A stretch of 64,000 nucleotides of DNA from Sunxiuqinia sp963677175 (GTDB lineage Bacteria > Bacteroidota > Bacteroidia > Bacteroidales > Prolixibacteraceae), in NCBI GenBank assembly GCA_963677175.2, contig CAXXES010000001.1:496001-560000 (forward strand). Direction: 5' to 3'. Position 1 is the first letter of the stretch. Every line of letters starts with the position of its first letter. Below are positions 36,814 to 45,593 of this stretch, piece after piece. Under the pieces are notes generated by a model that did not search any database, had not been told where the DNA came from, and was given only the letters and a program-made list of their open reading frames with translations. The translations under genes were made by a program, and so were the position numbers.

Positions 36814-38472
36814 ATGAAAAATATAAGAAACTTTTTATTGGCTTTGTTTGTCGCCGTCTTTTTTGGGAGTTGCTCCGACTGGCTTGACATAAACAATGAT
36901 CCCAATAAGCCGACGATTCCTGAATTGTCACAACTTCTTTCAGGTAGCGAATATTTCATGACCCAAGGCTTGAGTCAGGGCAATTTTATTGGAGATAACC
37001 TATCGTCATACGTGCACTATACTGTTTCTCGCGATGTTCAGAACTATGGAATGGGAACCCAGGCAAATAACCCATTCAACACTTGGAATTACTTATACAC
37101 GTATAGCCTGCAGGATTTCGATGCCATTATCAATTTTGCAGAACCCAATGGAAACCTGATTTATGCAGGTGTCGCCAAAACTCTTAAAGCATACACTTTT
37201 TCGGTGATAGTTGACCTTTGGGGAGATATTCCTTATTCTGAATTTAATGTAACTGGAATACTTGCTCCGAAACCTGACAGCAGTAAAGACATCTACAATG
37301 CGCTGATTAAACTTTTGGAAGACGGAAAATCCGACTTGCAGAACACAGAAGCAGCCAATACTCTGACACCAGGTAGCGACGATTTCTTTTATGCAGGAGA
37401 CGTTGACAAATGGACCAGTCTGAACAATACAATCAAACTGAAACTGTTGCTCCAATCGCGTAAAGCAAAGTCTGACATAACAGACTGGCAAAGTAAATTA
37501 AGTGCTTTAATCTCTGATAATAAATTCATTGCTACCGGAGAAGACTTTCAGTTCTGGTTTAATGAAAAGACCAATCCTTCGGACATGCGCCACCCTGCTT
37601 TTGTTAACGGATATACCGGGCAGCACACTTTTTACATCAGCCCGTATTTTTATGAAACAATGAAGGGTGAAACCTATAACACAACGAATAATCCTTTTGC
37701 AGGTATCAGCGACCCACGTGTTCCTTACTATTTCTACAACCAGTTAAACGGTGGTGACTCAGAAAGTCCACATGAGTACAGGAATGGAGACTTCATGACG
37801 ATTTTCTTTGCATCCAACGGGCCCAATTCAGCCGGCCAAAACGATAAATCCAATAGTAAAATTGGGATATATCCTTGCGGAGGCAAATACGATGATGGGA
37901 ATGGTGGAGCAGTTTCTTTAGAAACTGGAACGGGCGTTGCCCCTCACAAAATGATTACCTACGGTGCACTTAAATTTATGCTGGCTGAGCTTGCCCTTGC
38001 CGGCGAGACAAGCGCTGATGCACGTACTCTTTTGCGCGAGGCACTTAATGCTTCCATAGCACATGTAAACACGGTAGCTTCCAAACAAACAGATATTCCA
38101 ACCATCGAGGAAGACGACATAAATACTTTCGTGAATGCTGTTTTAGCAAAATATGATGCTGCCGATGCAGCCGGTAAAATGGAAATTGTAATGACACAAA
38201 AGTGGATTACCAACTTCATGAACCCGGTTGACGCCTACACCGATTATAGACGTACGGGATTCCCTGTTTTGTTCGATCCTGCAAAAACAGAAGACCCCGG
38301 TTTTGGTGTGAATCCTACTGTTGCTGAGAGATCACCGGCACGCGTACCACTTATAAATATTGCTTCATACCCCAGGTCGCTTTATTACCCGACCAATGCG
38401 GAAACCGAACTGAACAAGAATATGACACAAAAAACCAATTTGTCAACTCCATTTGTGTTTTGGGATAAATAA
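36814..38472 (+). CDS. SusD/RagB-like nutrient-binding outer-membrane lipoprotein
   Basis: A protein of 552 residues with a lipoprotein signal (FFGSC, C20). The mature N-terminus SDWLDINNDPNKPT, the TPR-like helices and GALKFMLAELALAGE near the C-terminus fit the SusD-like_2 group. It caps the SusC channel and binds ligand at the cell surface. It forms one operon with the receptor gene and the following lipoprotein gene. Confidence 0.93.
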   Translation: MKNIRNFLLALFVAVFFGSCSDWLDINNDPNKPTIPELSQLLSGSEYFMTQGLSQGNFIGDNLSSYVHYTVSRDVQNYGMGTQANNPFNTWNYLYTYSLQDFDAIINFAEPNGNLIYAGVAKTLKAYTFSVIVDLWGDIPYSEFNVTGILAPKPDSSKDIYNALIKLLEDGKSDLQNTEAANTLTPGSDDFFYAGDVDKWTSLNNTIKLKLLLQSRKAKSDITDWQSKLSALISDNKFIATGEDFQFWFNEKTNPSDMRHPAFVNGYTGQHTFYISPYFYETMKGETYNTTNNPFAGISDPRVPYYFYNQLNGGDSESPHEYRNGDFMTIFFASNGPNSAGQNDKSNSKIGIYPCGGKYDDGNGGAVSLETGTGVAPHKMITYGALKFMLAELALAGETSADARTLLREALNASIAHVNTVASKQTDIPTIEEDDINTFVNAVLAKYDAADAAGKMEIVMTQKWITNFMNPVDAYTDYRRTGFPVLFDPAKTEDPGFGVNPTVAERSPARVPLINIASYPRSLYYPTNAETELNKNMTQKTNLSTPFVFWDK

Positions 38473-38493
38473 TAATCTTTAAAAGAAATGACT

Positions 38494-39390
38494 ATGAAAA
38501 ATATATTTTTAGCATTTACCATGCTGTCTTTGTTATTCGTTACACAAAGTTGTGATGAAGACCTTCCATACCCCATCGACGAAGTTACAAGGGGTGTGGT
38601 TATAGACTTGACGAGGGTGGCAGGAACGGATGGCGTATTGTCGGACGGACTGACCAGTGGAAACTATCAGGTAAAACTTTCAATTCCTGAACAACAGGGC
38701 GATTATTCGTTTATGAGCCACGCCCAACTGCTTGCGGTACTTCAAGCAAGCGATGGAACAATTACTTCAGTGGTTGTGGTTGACAATATCACAGAGTTTC
38801 CGAAGGAAATACAAATTGATGTAGCCGATACTTATAGTAAATTCGGACTAACAGAGCCGTCCCTGGGTGAAATACTTTACTTTACGGCAAATGTGGTATT
38901 GAATGATGGATATGTAATTCCTGGCTGGACCAAAGAGATTGGATTTAACAACAAAGCGCTAGCTGGATGGATGGTCGATGATAGGGCATATTCGTATAAT
39001 GTACGTTATGCAGTAGCGTGTCCTTTGGTGCTTGATGATTTTACCGGGACTTGTACTGTTACTCTTGATGAATGGTGGGGAGAAACACCATATGAGGTGA
39101 CAGTAACAAAAACAGCAGCTACAGAATTGACTATTAGTGGAATGTGTAATGGAGCTTGTTCCAACGATTTAGTTCTCACAGTTGACCCCACAGACCATTC
39201 TGTTTCCATAGCCAAACAGGTATTGGAGCCTAATTCGGCAGCTTGGTGGGGTAATCCCGCTTATAGTAACTTCTCCCTGGCAGGTTCCGGAACAATTAAT
39301 TCTTGTGAAACGAGTATTTCATTTACAGCAACAGCATCAGTTGATGCGGGTTCGTTTTCAACTGCGTATTCATTCAAATTAGGTAAATAA
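38494..39390 (+). CDS. Surface-exposed lipoprotein, third gene of the susCD operon
   Basis: A protein of 298 residues from ATG 38494 (MKNIFLAF), with lipobox VTQSC (C20) and the acidic stretch DED directly after the cysteine, a common surface-export signal in Bacteroidota. The mature part reads as beta-sandwich material, with an Ig-like first half. The second half contains four cysteines (CPLVLDDFTGTC, MCNGACSNDLVL) and WWGETPYEV. No family was recognised. Its position suggests an accessory binding protein (SusE/F-like in role). Confidence 0.7.
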   Translation: MKNIFLAFTMLSLLFVTQSCDEDLPYPIDEVTRGVVIDLTRVAGTDGVLSDGLTSGNYQVKLSIPEQQGDYSFMSHAQLLAVLQASDGTITSVVVVDNITEFPKEIQIDVADTYSKFGLTEPSLGEILYFTANVVLNDGYVIPGWTKEIGFNNKALAGWMVDDRAYSYNVRYAVACPLVLDDFTGTCTVTLDEWWGETPYEVTVTKTAATELTISGMCNGACSNDLVLTVDPTDHSVSIAKQVLEPNSAAWWGNPAYSNFSLAGSGTINSCETSISFTATASVDAGSFSTAYSFKLGK

Positions 39391-39482
39391 TATGCTCGAT
39401 ACTGTCCGGTACTACAATATAGTGTAGGCAGATAAGGGATGACATTCTAAGAATGTAACCCTGCCTTTGCAGATAAGAAAAG

Positions 39483-39513
39483 AGGGCTGTCTTTTAAGAC
39501 AGCCCTTTTTTTG
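39483..39513 (+). terminator. Intrinsic terminator of the susCD operon
   Basis: A perfect 11-bp stem (AGGGCTGTCTT with its complement), a two-base loop, then seven T residues, 92 bp after the lipoprotein stop. Confidence 0.9.
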
Positions 39514-39562
39514 CGCCCTCTCTTTTATTCCATTCCCACCTTTCCCCCTTCCGAACAGGGTA

Positions 39563-39716
39563 TTACCCCTTAGCGAAGGGGTGATAGCCCCTTAGGCAAG
39601 GGGTAGTTACCCCTTAGTGAAGGGGTGATAGCCCCTTAGGCAAGGGGGTATTACCCCTTATACAAGGGGTGGTAGCCCCTTAGTGAAGGGGTAGTTACCC
39701 CTTATGTAAGGGGTGG
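39563..39716 (+). repeat. Palindromic tandem array, 44-bp higher-order unit, 3.5 copies
   Basis: Seven consecutive hairpins of the form CCCCTTAnnnAAGGGG (the spacer bases vary: GCG, GGC, GTG, TAC, TGT). They alternate between 25- and 19-bp segments, so the true period is 44 bp, with units starting at 39563, 39607, 39651 and 39695. The stems are conserved while the loops vary. No gene overlaps it. Confidence 0.85.
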
Positions 39717-39738
39717 CCTTCTTGTTTTCAAAGCATGC

Positions 39739-39773
39739 GAAAGGCCCTGCAGTACTTGTCTGCAGGGCCTTTC
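39739..39773 (-). terminator. Perfect 14-bp hairpin downstream of the 153-residue protein gene
   Basis: GAAAGGCCCTGCAG and its exact complement flank a 7-base loop. It lies 26 bp after the stop of the minus-strand gene. The T-rich tail is poor (CCTTTC), so termination is likely but not certain. Confidence 0.6.
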
Positions 39774-39798
39774 ATCATCACCCGTTTTAGCTTGCTAA

Positions 39799-40260
39799 CT
39801 ACCGTCTGTTTTTTCCGGGAAACTGGGCCGACAGGTCCTCGTAAATGGCTTTGGCGCCAACTACGTTTTGCCGGGCCAGTAAGCGGATGTTCCGGTAATA
39901 GGCAATGCAACTGTGGTAAACATCAGCACCCAGCAATAAAAGCGTATCATTCATCATATCCATGATTGCTTCGCCACGAGCCGCACGAGGTTGCAGCGTC
40001 TGCCGCGCTTCAAAGTCTGTTACCGTCTCATCGTACTCAATAAATGCAGGCGTCAGGTTGGGCTGGGTGTTCATGTAGTTGAGCACCTTACGCGACCAGT
40101 TTTCACTTTTGTTACCCAGGCGGGCATACGACTGCCTCTGCTCGGGTGTCAAACTAATACACTTACTTTTTAAGATCGCATCGATTCCATCGAAATGCCC
40201 GTCAAGTGCCACCGTTTCCTCATCCGTAAATTGTACGGAAATTAAATTGTCTAATGCCAT
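39799..40260 (-). CDS. Conserved small helical protein of unknown function
   Basis: A 153-residue protein without signal peptide or membrane helix. It opens MALDNLISVQFTDEE and contains SLTPEQRQSYARLGNKSENW, NLTPAFIEYDE and a C-terminal segment HSCIAYYRNIRLLARQNVVGAKAIYEDL. This layout matches a family of about 150 residues that I remember seeing often in Bacteroidota genomes without known function. It is probably all helical and cytosolic. It stands alone amid repeats, with a strong hairpin downstream. Bases 40261-40501 upstream are AT-rich and should hold its promoter. Confidence 0.7.
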   Translation of the reverse strand: MALDNLISVQFTDEETVALDGHFDGIDAILKSKCISLTPEQRQSYARLGNKSENWSRKVLNYMNTQPNLTPAFIEYDETVTDFEARQTLQPRAARGEAIMDMMNDTLLLLGADVYHSCIAYYRNIRLLARQNVVGAKAIYEDLSAQFPGKNRR

Positions 40261-40501
40261 ACGTTAAAAAATTTAGTAAATAGATAAAAGACTTTGCAAC
40301 CCTGCAATCGGATAGTATAGAGACTATTTGAAAGGAAAGAAACAAAGGCTTTTTTGAGCTTTAGTTTAATAATCAATAAAGTTAAAACATTCCGACTATA
40401 AATGAAAACTAATTTTTTATGTTCTTCAACATGTTTTCGGACATAATCGTTGCGAAACGCACGGAAAGCCATCAAAAAATGACTGGCAAACTACGGGATA
40501 T

Positions 40502-40826
40502 AAAAAAGGAACTGAGGTTTGGGGCAAAGCCCCACCGAAGCAGCATTCGGGTTTCAAAATGGCTTGGTCATTTTCTGACCCTTCCGTTCCGATGGACATC
40601 GGAACACCTTCCCTTAAAAAAGGGAAGGAACCCAACCACCTGCGATGGTGCGAACTCCGGTGTCGCGGTTTTCGGCCTACGCTGCTTTCGCCTACTGGCG
40701 AAGTGCGGGGCTTAAGGATAGACACATTCCCGTTAGGTTCCATCTTCTGTTTATTCTAAAAAAGTCCAGATCAAGGGAGGACCAAAGTGGGTCAGGCTAT
40801 TTATGAGTTGAAAAAATAAGCTCGGG
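40502..40826 (+). repeat. Duplicated hairpin-rich element, copy A
   Basis: Bases 40502-40775 match 41052-41325 at a constant offset of 550 with only a handful of differences, and 40775-40826 matches 41373-41424. The sequence is a chain of small hairpins: GGGGCAAAGCCCC, TTCCGATGGACATCGGAA, CTTCCCTTAAAAAAGGGAAG and CACC...GGTG. Short open frames inside it are almost identical in the two copies but have no start context or family. The 225 bp between the copies (40827-41051) hold no credible gene. Confidence 0.8.
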
Positions 40827-41051
40827 TGGAAGTGTAAAATGAGCCTCCAAGCAGGCGAGCTTAGTTGGCCTACGAGGATTTGGCTTTGGAAAACAAGGGA
40901 AGGAAACCGCGAAGGCACTGGCTAAGAAAACCCTGTTTGAAGATCCTGTACTCAGGATCGGAGTTGGTTTTCGGGGAGTGACTGATCCGTAGTTTTCCTG
41001 CCAAAGCATCGTCAGCCTTGATTTTTTTTGGTTCCTTTTTGGCATCAAGGC

Positions 41052-41424
41052 AAAAAAGGAACTGGGGTTTGGGGCAAAGCCCCACCGAAGCAGCATTCGG
41101 GTTTCAAAATGGCTTGGTCATTTTCTGACCCTTCCGTTCCGATGGACATCGGAACACCTTCCCTTAAAAAAGGGAAGGAACCCAACCACCTGCGATGGTG
41201 CGAACTCCGGTGTCGCGGTTTTCGGCCTACGCTGCTTTCGCCTACCGGCGAAGTGGGGGATTTAAGGATAGACACATTTCCGTTAGGTTCCATCTTCTGT
41301 TTATTCTAAAAAAGTCCAGTTCAAGTCAGTATCAAAACTCATAGCGTTGTGTATAGAAGGGTAGCTTGAAAAGGGAGGGCCAGGGTGGGTCAGGCATTTA
41401 TGAGTTGTAAAAATAAGCTCGGGG
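41052..41424 (+). repeat. Duplicated hairpin-rich element, copy B with internal insertion
   Basis: Same element as copy A, but interrupted near 41326-41372 by about 47 bp absent from copy A. Its left edge is extended by a 10-bp stem (GTTCCTTTTT at 41031-41040 with AAAAAGGAAC at 41053-41062) that is only half present in copy A. Confidence 0.8.
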
Positions 41425-41432
41425 ATCAGCGG

Positions 41433-41489
41433 ACACTATCAACAAAAAACCCCGGCTGAGTTTCAGCCGGGGTTTTTTGTTGATAGTGT
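41433..41489 (-). terminator. Terminator of asd with a 27-bp perfect stem
   Basis: Bases 41433-41459 and 41463-41489 are exact inverted copies around a 3-base loop. The GC-rich centre (CCCCGGCTGA) is flanked by A6 and T6, so it can terminate in either direction, and a further 11 bases of stem follow outside. It begins 7 bp after the asd stop. Confidence 0.9.
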
Positions 41490-41496
41490 GAATCAT

Positions 41497-42507
41497 TTAT
41501 TTTACTTCGCCATGGGCAATTAACCATTCGGCAATTTGAACAGCGTTAAGCGCTGCACCTTTTTTAATTTGGTCGCCCACACACCAAAAGGTGATCCCTC
41601 TGGGGTTGGTCAGGTCTTTACGCAAACGGCCAACATACACATCATCTTTGCCCGACACAAAAAGTGGCATCGGATATTCTTTGGCTTCGGGCTTATCAAT
41701 GACGGTCAGACCTTCAAAATTATCAAAAGCCTCGCGCACTTGCGGCAAGCTCAGTTCATCTTCCGTTTCCAGCCAAATGGCTTCGGAATGCGAACGCGCA
41801 ACCGGCACACGCACACAGGTGGCGCTCACTTCAGCATCGGTGTGCATAATTTTTTTGGTTTCCCAGTTCATTTTCATCTCCTCTTTGGTGTATCCGTTTT
41901 CAAGGAAAACATCAATATGAGGAATGATATTCATGGACAACTGGTACGGAAATTTCTCAATGGTTGGTTCTTCGCCATTGGCAATCTGCCGGGTTTGCAC
42001 TTCCAACTCGGCAATTCCCTGTGCTCCTGCCCCGCTGGCTGCCTGGTAAGTTGCCACCTGAATTTTGGTAATCTTCGACAGGTTTTCAATCGGTTTCAGG
42101 GCCACCACCATTTGAATGGTCGAACAGTTTGGATTGGCAATAATATTGCGCGGACGGTTTCTTGAATCTTCCGGATTCACTTCGGGAACAACCAAAGGCA
42201 CATCGTCATCGTAGCGGAATGCACTTGAGTTATCAATCATGACCGCCCCATGTTTTGTAATGGTTGATGCAAACTCCTTGGAAATGGAAGCGCCAGCCGA
42301 TGTCAAGGCAATATCAATATCCTTAAAGTCATCGTTGTGTTTCAATTCCTTCACAGTCAGTTTCGTCCCCTTAAAATCATACACTTTACCGGCACTGCGC
42401 GCCGATCCAAATAAAACTAACTCATCGAGTGGAAAATTACGCTCAGCCAGGACTTCCAGGAATTCCTGCCCTACAGCACCACTTGCACCAACAACTGCAA
42501 CTTTCAT
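41497..42507 (-). CDS. asd: Aspartate-semialdehyde dehydrogenase
   Basis: A 336-residue cytosolic enzyme reducing aspartyl-4-phosphate to aspartate semialdehyde with NADPH, the branch point to DAP/lysine, threonine and methionine. The nucleotide-binding start is VAVVGASGAVGQEF, the catalytic cysteine is C128 in NPNCST, and YQAASGAG and RVPVARSHSEA complete the active site. It is monocistronic. The aspartate kinase of the same pathway is at 57683-58930. Confidence 0.96.
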   Translation of the reverse strand: MKVAVVGASGAVGQEFLEVLAERNFPLDELVLFGSARSAGKVYDFKGTKLTVKELKHNDDFKDIDIALTSAGASISKEFASTITKHGAVMIDNSSAFRYDDDVPLVVPEVNPEDSRNRPRNIIANPNCSTIQMVVALKPIENLSKITKIQVATYQAASGAGAQGIAELEVQTRQIANGEEPTIEKFPYQLSMNIIPHIDVFLENGYTKEEMKMNWETKKIMHTDAEVSATCVRVPVARSHSEAIWLETEDELSLPQVREAFDNFEGLTVIDKPEAKEYPMPLFVSGKDDVYVGRLRKDLTNPRGITFWCVGDQIKKGAALNAVQIAEWLIAHGEVK

Positions 42508-42572
42508 AATTAAACAATTTTCTTTAATTTCAATTCATTATTTACGTTCGTTCAAACGTCGTATAAAGTCCG

Positions 42573-42580
42573 CAAAATTA
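42573..42580 (-). promoter_or_regulatory. Candidate -7 element of asd
   Basis: On the minus strand TAATTTTG matches TAnnTTTG, 65 bp before the asd start. Confidence 0.45.
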
Positions 42581-42606
42581 GTAGTTTGCTTTTAAATTTT
42601 CACACA

Positions 42607-44058
42607 ATGTGGCGTATAAATAGTGTTTTTCTTTTTCTGCTTTCAATATTATTACCAAATGAAAGCTACGGCACGGTAATTTGGGAAGAAAATTTCAACA
42701 CGCCCAACCTGGGTGTTTGGGGTGACAACGATGGAGAAAGCCTGCATATCAACCTGGATCAAGGAGAAAGCTGGAGCATCAACTTTAATGATTGCAGTTT
42801 AACAGCCGAAAATGACTACGTAAAAACCGTTTCCACTTCGGGCGGCAGGCTTGAAGCGCGCGACTGCGATGGCGAGGCCACTTGGTATTCGCCGTGGATC
42901 AACATCAGCAAGTACATGGATGCCAATTGTGAGCTGACAGCGCGCGAAACCGGCAGCGGAGCCAAGCCGGCAAACAAATACCTGAAAGCTTACTACCAGG
43001 TCGACGATCAGGAGGAGGTTCTATTTGAAATGAATGGCCTGAACGAAGGAAACTGGGGCGAAGCTACCGCCAGCCAAACGCAGTTGAAAGGCGACTCGCT
43101 GCGCATTGTTGTCCGTTTAAACAGCAGCTATGCCAACAATAAAGTAATTTTGGATGCCGTACGGATGTGGTCGAACCAGCCGGAAGTGATTGATCCGAAT
43201 CAACTGGGCCAAGCCGGCGATGTGCTGATCAATGAAGTTTTGTTCGATCCTTATATCGGCGGAGTTGATTTTGTTGAACTGGTTAACCGATCGGAAAAAA
43301 CAATCCGGCTCGACCACCTGCTTCTGGGTAGCCGAAACGACGACGGCTCGTTTAAAAAGGTTGTCCCGCTTGCCAGTCAGGAAATCTTTATTCAACCCCA
43401 AACTTATTTGGTGCTGAGCGAAAACCACGAACAAGTGTTGGTATTCTACCAAAGCCCTTGTTCCGAATGCTTTCTGAATTTGGACGACATGCCGGCTTTT
43501 AATAATAGCCAAGGGCAGGTTGTTTTGCTGAATGACTCGCTTGAGATTCTGGACGAAATGCACTACACCGCCAAAATGCACCACGCGTTGCTGGTTGACA
43601 AGGAAGGTGTTTCGCTGGAACGAATTTCGTTGGACGAACCGGCCATGGAGCCTTCAAACTGGGCATCGGCAAGTGTGTCGGTACGTTTTGCCACGCCGGG
43701 CTATAAAAATTCGATGAGCAGCGGAAGTCACGATACACAAGACCAAATCAGCCTGGAGCCAAAATCATTTTCGCCAAACGATGATGGCTACAACGATTAC
43801 CTGAGCATCAGCTACCAGTTTGAAAACCCCAACTATGTAGCCAACCTTAAAATATTTGACTCGCATGGGCGACCGGTTTGCGATTTGGTGAACAACGAGC
43901 CCGCCGGAAGTGAGGGCGAATGGATTTGGACAGGCGAGCAAAGCGATGGCAAAAAAAGCCAGCTGGGCGTTTATGTCGTCCTACTCGAACTCCACGACCA
44001 AAACGGCACAGTCAAACAATATAAAAAAGCATGCAGCATCACCGACCGTTTGGAGTGA
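42607..44058 (+). CDS. Secreted lamin-tail-domain protein with C-terminal gliding/T9SS-type domain
   Basis: A protein of 483 residues from ATG 42607 (MWRINSVF), giving a signal peptide ending SYG. Residues ~25-195 form a beta-rich domain (VIWEENFNTPNLGVW). A lamin-tail domain follows (~205-360: GDVLINEVLFDPYIGGVDFVEL, FATPGYKN). The last ~100 residues (FSPNDDGYNDYL...LKIFDSHGRPVCDL...GVYVVLLEL) match the gliding-motility C-terminal domain (CHU_C type) recognised by the type IX secretion system. Probably extracellular or surface-attached. No enzyme motif was recognised. Confidence 0.8.
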   Translation: MWRINSVFLFLLSILLPNESYGTVIWEENFNTPNLGVWGDNDGESLHINLDQGESWSINFNDCSLTAENDYVKTVSTSGGRLEARDCDGEATWYSPWINISKYMDANCELTARETGSGAKPANKYLKAYYQVDDQEEVLFEMNGLNEGNWGEATASQTQLKGDSLRIVVRLNSSYANNKVILDAVRMWSNQPEVIDPNQLGQAGDVLINEVLFDPYIGGVDFVELVNRSEKTIRLDHLLLGSRNDDGSFKKVVPLASQEIFIQPQTYLVLSENHEQVLVFYQSPCSECFLNLDDMPAFNNSQGQVVLLNDSLEILDEMHYTAKMHHALLVDKEGVSLERISLDEPAMEPSNWASASVSVRFATPGYKNSMSSGSHDTQDQISLEPKSFSPNDDGYNDYLSISYQFENPNYVANLKIFDSHGRPVCDLVNNEPAGSEGEWIWTGEQSDGKKSQLGVYVVLLELHDQNGTVKQYKKACSITDRLE

Positions 44059-44118
44059 TGCAGTCTTCATTCATTATAAACTCAAAAACAACAACTAACA
44101 ATTAAAACCCTATTTCCA

Positions 44119-45591
44119 ATGAACTACAGTCTTAATTCTTTTGCATGGAAAGAAGTCACCCGGTCGTCAGCTTTTGGGAAAAGCGTAGCGACCACCATCA
44201 TGCTCGGCTTTTTAGCCCTCTACTTTGCTATCAATTTTCTGGCGCTCGGCTTGATGATTCCCAAGATCATTGCTGAAAATTTTCCGGACGCCAATCCGGT
44301 ACAAATCTTCAACAGCTACCTGCTGGTGTATTTTGGTTTCGACCTGCTGTTTCGACAAGTTTTGCAAAGTCTGCCGACTATCAGCCTGAAGCCCTTACTG
44401 ATCCTGAACATTAAGCGAAGCCGGATTGCCCGCTACCTGTTGCTTCGCTCGCTGTTTCATTTTTTGAATTTTCTCCCCTATTTCCTGTTAATCCCGATAA
44501 CCTTTTCGCTCGTTGCCGCAAACTACACATCCGCGGTCACCTTTGCCTGGTTTGTAGGAATTGTCCTGATGATTTTCACCAACCATTTTCTAACCATCTG
44601 GCTGAAGTGGTGGATTAACAACAGCGGCTATGGATTTTACATTTTCCTGATCGCATTTTCGGCCCTCTACGCCATCAACTTCTTCAAAATATTGGACCTC
44701 ACCGGTCTGTTTGGAAGCTACTTCGACCTGATATTGGACAACCCGGCCTGGGTGGCGACGGCTGCTATTCCGCTTGTTGCGGTCATTGTCCTAAACTACA
44801 AGTTTCTGCTTCGCAAGCTTTACCTTGGTTTGGTTGAAAAGAAACAAAAAGACAGTACCATACGCGACTTTTCGTGGATGAGCCGGCTGGGCGACTACGG
44901 CAAATTTATTTCGCTTGAAGTTCGCATGATCTGGCGTAACAAGCGTCCGCGAACTTCCTTCCTGATGACCGTACTTTTCCTGTTTTATGGCTTGCTTATC
45001 TACAAAGACAGCGGCAATGGAATTCCTGATTTCATGTTGATTCTGGGAGGTTTACTCATGATCTCGATGTTTTCGATTTCGCTCGGTCAATTTTTCCCGG
45101 CCTGGCATAGCAACTATTTCGCCATGCTGATGACCCAAAACTTCAAAATGAAACAATTTCTGCAATCGTTTTATTATATGAATGTGGCCATTTCGTGTAT
45201 CTATTATTTGCTTACACTGCCCTACATGCTTGTTGACACCCGGGTTGGATATTATCATTCGGCCATGTTGCTCTACCACCTGGGGGTGAACATGAACCTG
45301 ATTTTTCTTTTTGGAAAAAATAGCAAACGTGCGCTTGATTTAGGCAGCTCATCCATGTTTAATTACCAGGGAATGGGCGCTGCCCAATGGCTGATTACCT
45401 TTCCGCTGCTACTGGGGCCCATGGTGGTTTATCTTCTTTCGAAACAGGTACTGGGAGCCAACGGAGCTCTGTTACTTCTCGGCGGACTCGGCATTGCCGG
45501 TATCTTGCTTCAACCACAATTGTTTAACTACTTTACGAAGGCTTATCTTCAACAAAAACATCGTTTAATCAAAGACTATAAAAACTCCTGA
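44119..45591 (+). CDS. DUF5687 membrane protein, probable ABC exporter permease
   Basis: A protein of 490 residues with about twelve hydrophobic helices and a loop near 235-270 (VEKKQKDSTIRDFSWMSRLG). The N-terminal SFAWKEVTRSSAFGKS and the sequence ISLEVRMIWRNKRPRT match DUF5687, a Bacteroidota family found next to ABC ATPases. The ATPase gene follows after 2 bp, so the pair is translationally coupled. Likely a full-size ABC-2-like permease; substrate unknown. Confidence 0.82.
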   Translation: MNYSLNSFAWKEVTRSSAFGKSVATTIMLGFLALYFAINFLALGLMIPKIIAENFPDANPVQIFNSYLLVYFGFDLLFRQVLQSLPTISLKPLLILNIKRSRIARYLLLRSLFHFLNFLPYFLLIPITFSLVAANYTSAVTFAWFVGIVLMIFTNHFLTIWLKWWINNSGYGFYIFLIAFSALYAINFFKILDLTGLFGSYFDLILDNPAWVATAAIPLVAVIVLNYKFLLRKLYLGLVEKKQKDSTIRDFSWMSRLGDYGKFISLEVRMIWRNKRPRTSFLMTVLFLFYGLLIYKDSGNGIPDFMLILGGLLMISMFSISLGQFFPAWHSNYFAMLMTQNFKMKQFLQSFYYMNVAISCIYYLLTLPYMLVDTRVGYYHSAMLLYHLGVNMNLIFLFGKNSKRALDLGSSSMFNYQGMGAAQWLITFPLLLGPMVVYLLSKQVLGANGALLLLGGLGIAGILLQPQLFNYFTKAYLQQKHRLIKDYKNS

Positions 45592-45593
45592 TC

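Noticed and set aside
41028..41309. Small protein genes inside the duplicated hairpin-rich element
   Set aside because: Frames on both strands are equally open because of the hairpins, no family matches, and composition is repeat-like.
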